Assembly (NCBI GenBank): GCA_015234495.1
Contig: JADGMZ010000082.1
Span: forward strand, 1-5,800
DNA from: Brevundimonas sp.
GTDB taxonomy: Bacteria > Pseudomonadota > Alphaproteobacteria > Caulobacterales > Caulobacteraceae
Length of the DNA stretch: 5,800 nucleotides
Direction: 5' to 3'
Part shown: positions 5,576 through 5,800 of the stretch, piece by piece
Position numbering within the stretch: position 1 is the stretch's first letter
Layout of the letters: each line of letters starts with the position of its first letter
Position numbers and translations under genes: made by a program
The notes under the pieces: model-generated
Databases searched by the model: none
Seen by the model: the letters and a program-made list of their open reading frames with translations, nothing else
What the model was told of the DNA's origin: nothing

Positions 5576-5632
5576 CCACCAGCCCCTCCACCGCTTCGCG
5601 GTCCCCCTCCCCATTGCTGCGCAACGGGGAGG
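5576..5632 (-). repeat. Right copy of inverted repeat (double palindrome)
   Basis: Read on the minus strand this matches the left copy: CCTCCCCGTTGC-GCA-GCAATGGGGAGG (12 pairs including one G-T), then the same 30-base inner part with one difference (CTGGTGG against CCGGTGG). The loop-proximal stem is GTTGC/GCAAT here and GTTCGC/GCGAAT in the left copy. The sequences thus differ while pairing is kept. The ACCGC-GAA-GCGGT palindrome is identical in both copies. Confidence 0.7.
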
Positions 5633-5636
5633 AGTG

Positions 5637-5656
5637 TCCAGTAGGCGCCTACTGGA
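5637..5656 (-). terminator. Perfect 20-bp palindrome after the aldolase gene
   Basis: TCCAGTAGGC followed by its exact complement GCCTACTGGA. It starts 5 bases after the TAA of the minus-strand aldolase gene, the expected place for its transcription terminator, and could act on both strands because the peptidase converges from the left. No T-run follows on either strand. A dimeric protein binding site is the alternative, but its position after two gene ends makes that less likely. Confidence 0.45.
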
Positions 5657-5661
5657 GGTGG

Positions 5662-5800
5662 TTACCGTCCCCGGAACGCCCGGATCGCGTCCACGGTCCG
5701 CTTGACCTGCGCCTCGATGCCGGTCCAGTCGCCGGCCTTCACCGCCGCGTCGGTGACCAGTTTGGAGCCCATGCCGGCGGCGACGATTCCCGAGCCGAAC
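5662..5800 (-). CDS. C-terminal end of a probable KDPG/KHG aldolase (partial)
   Basis: The minus strand from the window edge to TAA at 5662-5664 encodes the last 45 residues of a protein that continues beyond the window. It contains VAAGMGSKLVTDAAVKAGDWTGIEAQVKRTVDAI. A G-x-G-S-K-L-V-T turn, then a 'xAVKAGDW' helix and a closing amphipathic helix, are typical of the C-terminus of the bifunctional 2-dehydro-3-deoxy-6-phosphogluconate / 4-hydroxy-2-oxoglutarate aldolase family. These are class I TIM-barrel lyases that release pyruvate in the Entner-Doudoroff and related sugar-acid pathways. The catalytic Lys would lie outside the window, so activity cannot be judged. Third-position G/C bias supports coding. 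Other TIM-barrel aldolases of the same family (for example KDPGal aldolase) remain possible. Confidence 0.6.
   Translation of the reverse strand, partial: FGSGIVAAGMGSKLVTDAAVKAGDWTGIEAQVKRTVDAIRAFRGR

Larger units (their letters stand above)
5337..5632. mobile_element. Inverted-repeat-bounded unit carrying a DUF559 remnant
   Basis: A 296-bp unit between the convergent peptidase and aldolase genes. Its ends are two copies of one repeat in inverted orientation (5337-5395 and the complement of 5576-5632). The inner 30 bases match at 29 of 30 positions, and the outer parts are hairpins that differ only near the loop. The interior holds the N-terminal part of a DUF559 nuclease gene on the minus strand. 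I find no clear target-site duplication (left flank ATGGTTT, right flank AGTGTCC). It could be a decayed mobile or MITE-like element, or a pair of REP-like repeats beside a decayed gene. The repeat structure is certain; mobility is inferred. Confidence 0.5.

Noticed and set aside
2358..5624. Minus-strand open frame of about 1088 codons opposite the M16 peptidase
   Set aside because: It is an antisense shadow of a GC-rich gene, with Arg/His/Gly-rich composition and no domains; only its first part (the DUF559 segment) is real.
5337..5632. CRISPR array or classical insertion sequence
   Set aside because: There are only two repeat copies, in inverted rather than direct orientation, no spacers of equal size, no DDE or HUH transposase, and no visible target duplication.

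Overview
The window is very GC-rich, with strong G/C preference at third codon positions. Its gene set includes an OmpW porin, an exported M16 peptidase, and a DUF559 nuclease remnant between GGGGAGG-type palindromic repeats. Together with a cluster of GANTC sites (the CcrM methylation target), this suggests an alphaproteobacterium, plausibly Caulobacterales (Brevundimonas, Caulobacter or Phenylobacterium). The taxonomic call is an inference from content, not a search result.

Layout. A perfect 14-bp hairpin sits at the left edge (1-32), followed by a short leader with two dyad symmetries. Four plus-strand genes follow: an OmpW-family outer-membrane protein (184-846), an FMN-binding split-barrel (pyridoxamine 5'-phosphate oxidase-like) protein (941-1465), a ribokinase (1479-2321, TTG start), and a large exported M16 zinc metallopeptidase with two M16 halves (2493-5327). 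The split-barrel gene and ribokinase are 13 bases apart and form a likely two-gene operon. ompW and the peptidase are set off by strong hairpins and probably have their own transcription.

From 5337 to 5632 lies a 296-bp unit bounded by two copies, in inverted orientation, of a 57-59 bp repeat. Each copy is a pair of small palindromes. Between them, on the minus strand, is the N-terminal part of a DUF559 (Vsr-like, PD-(D/E)XK) nuclease that breaks off just after its first catalytic-type Asp. The hairpins of the two repeat copies differ in sequence but keep their base pairing. At the right edge, on the minus strand, is the C-terminal end of a probable KDPG/KHG aldolase (5662-5800), preceded on the plus-strand map by a perfect 20-bp palindrome that probably marks its transcript end.

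The main genes are ordinary chromosomal functions: outer membrane, sugar phosphorylation, periplasmic proteolysis and sugar-acid catabolism. The least ordinary feature is the repeat-bounded DUF559 unit between the convergent peptidase and aldolase genes. After it come the intergenic region before the peptidase, with three GANTC sites in 34 bp and a 22-position hairpin, and the G5-A-C5 symmetry over the peptidase's ribosome-binding site.
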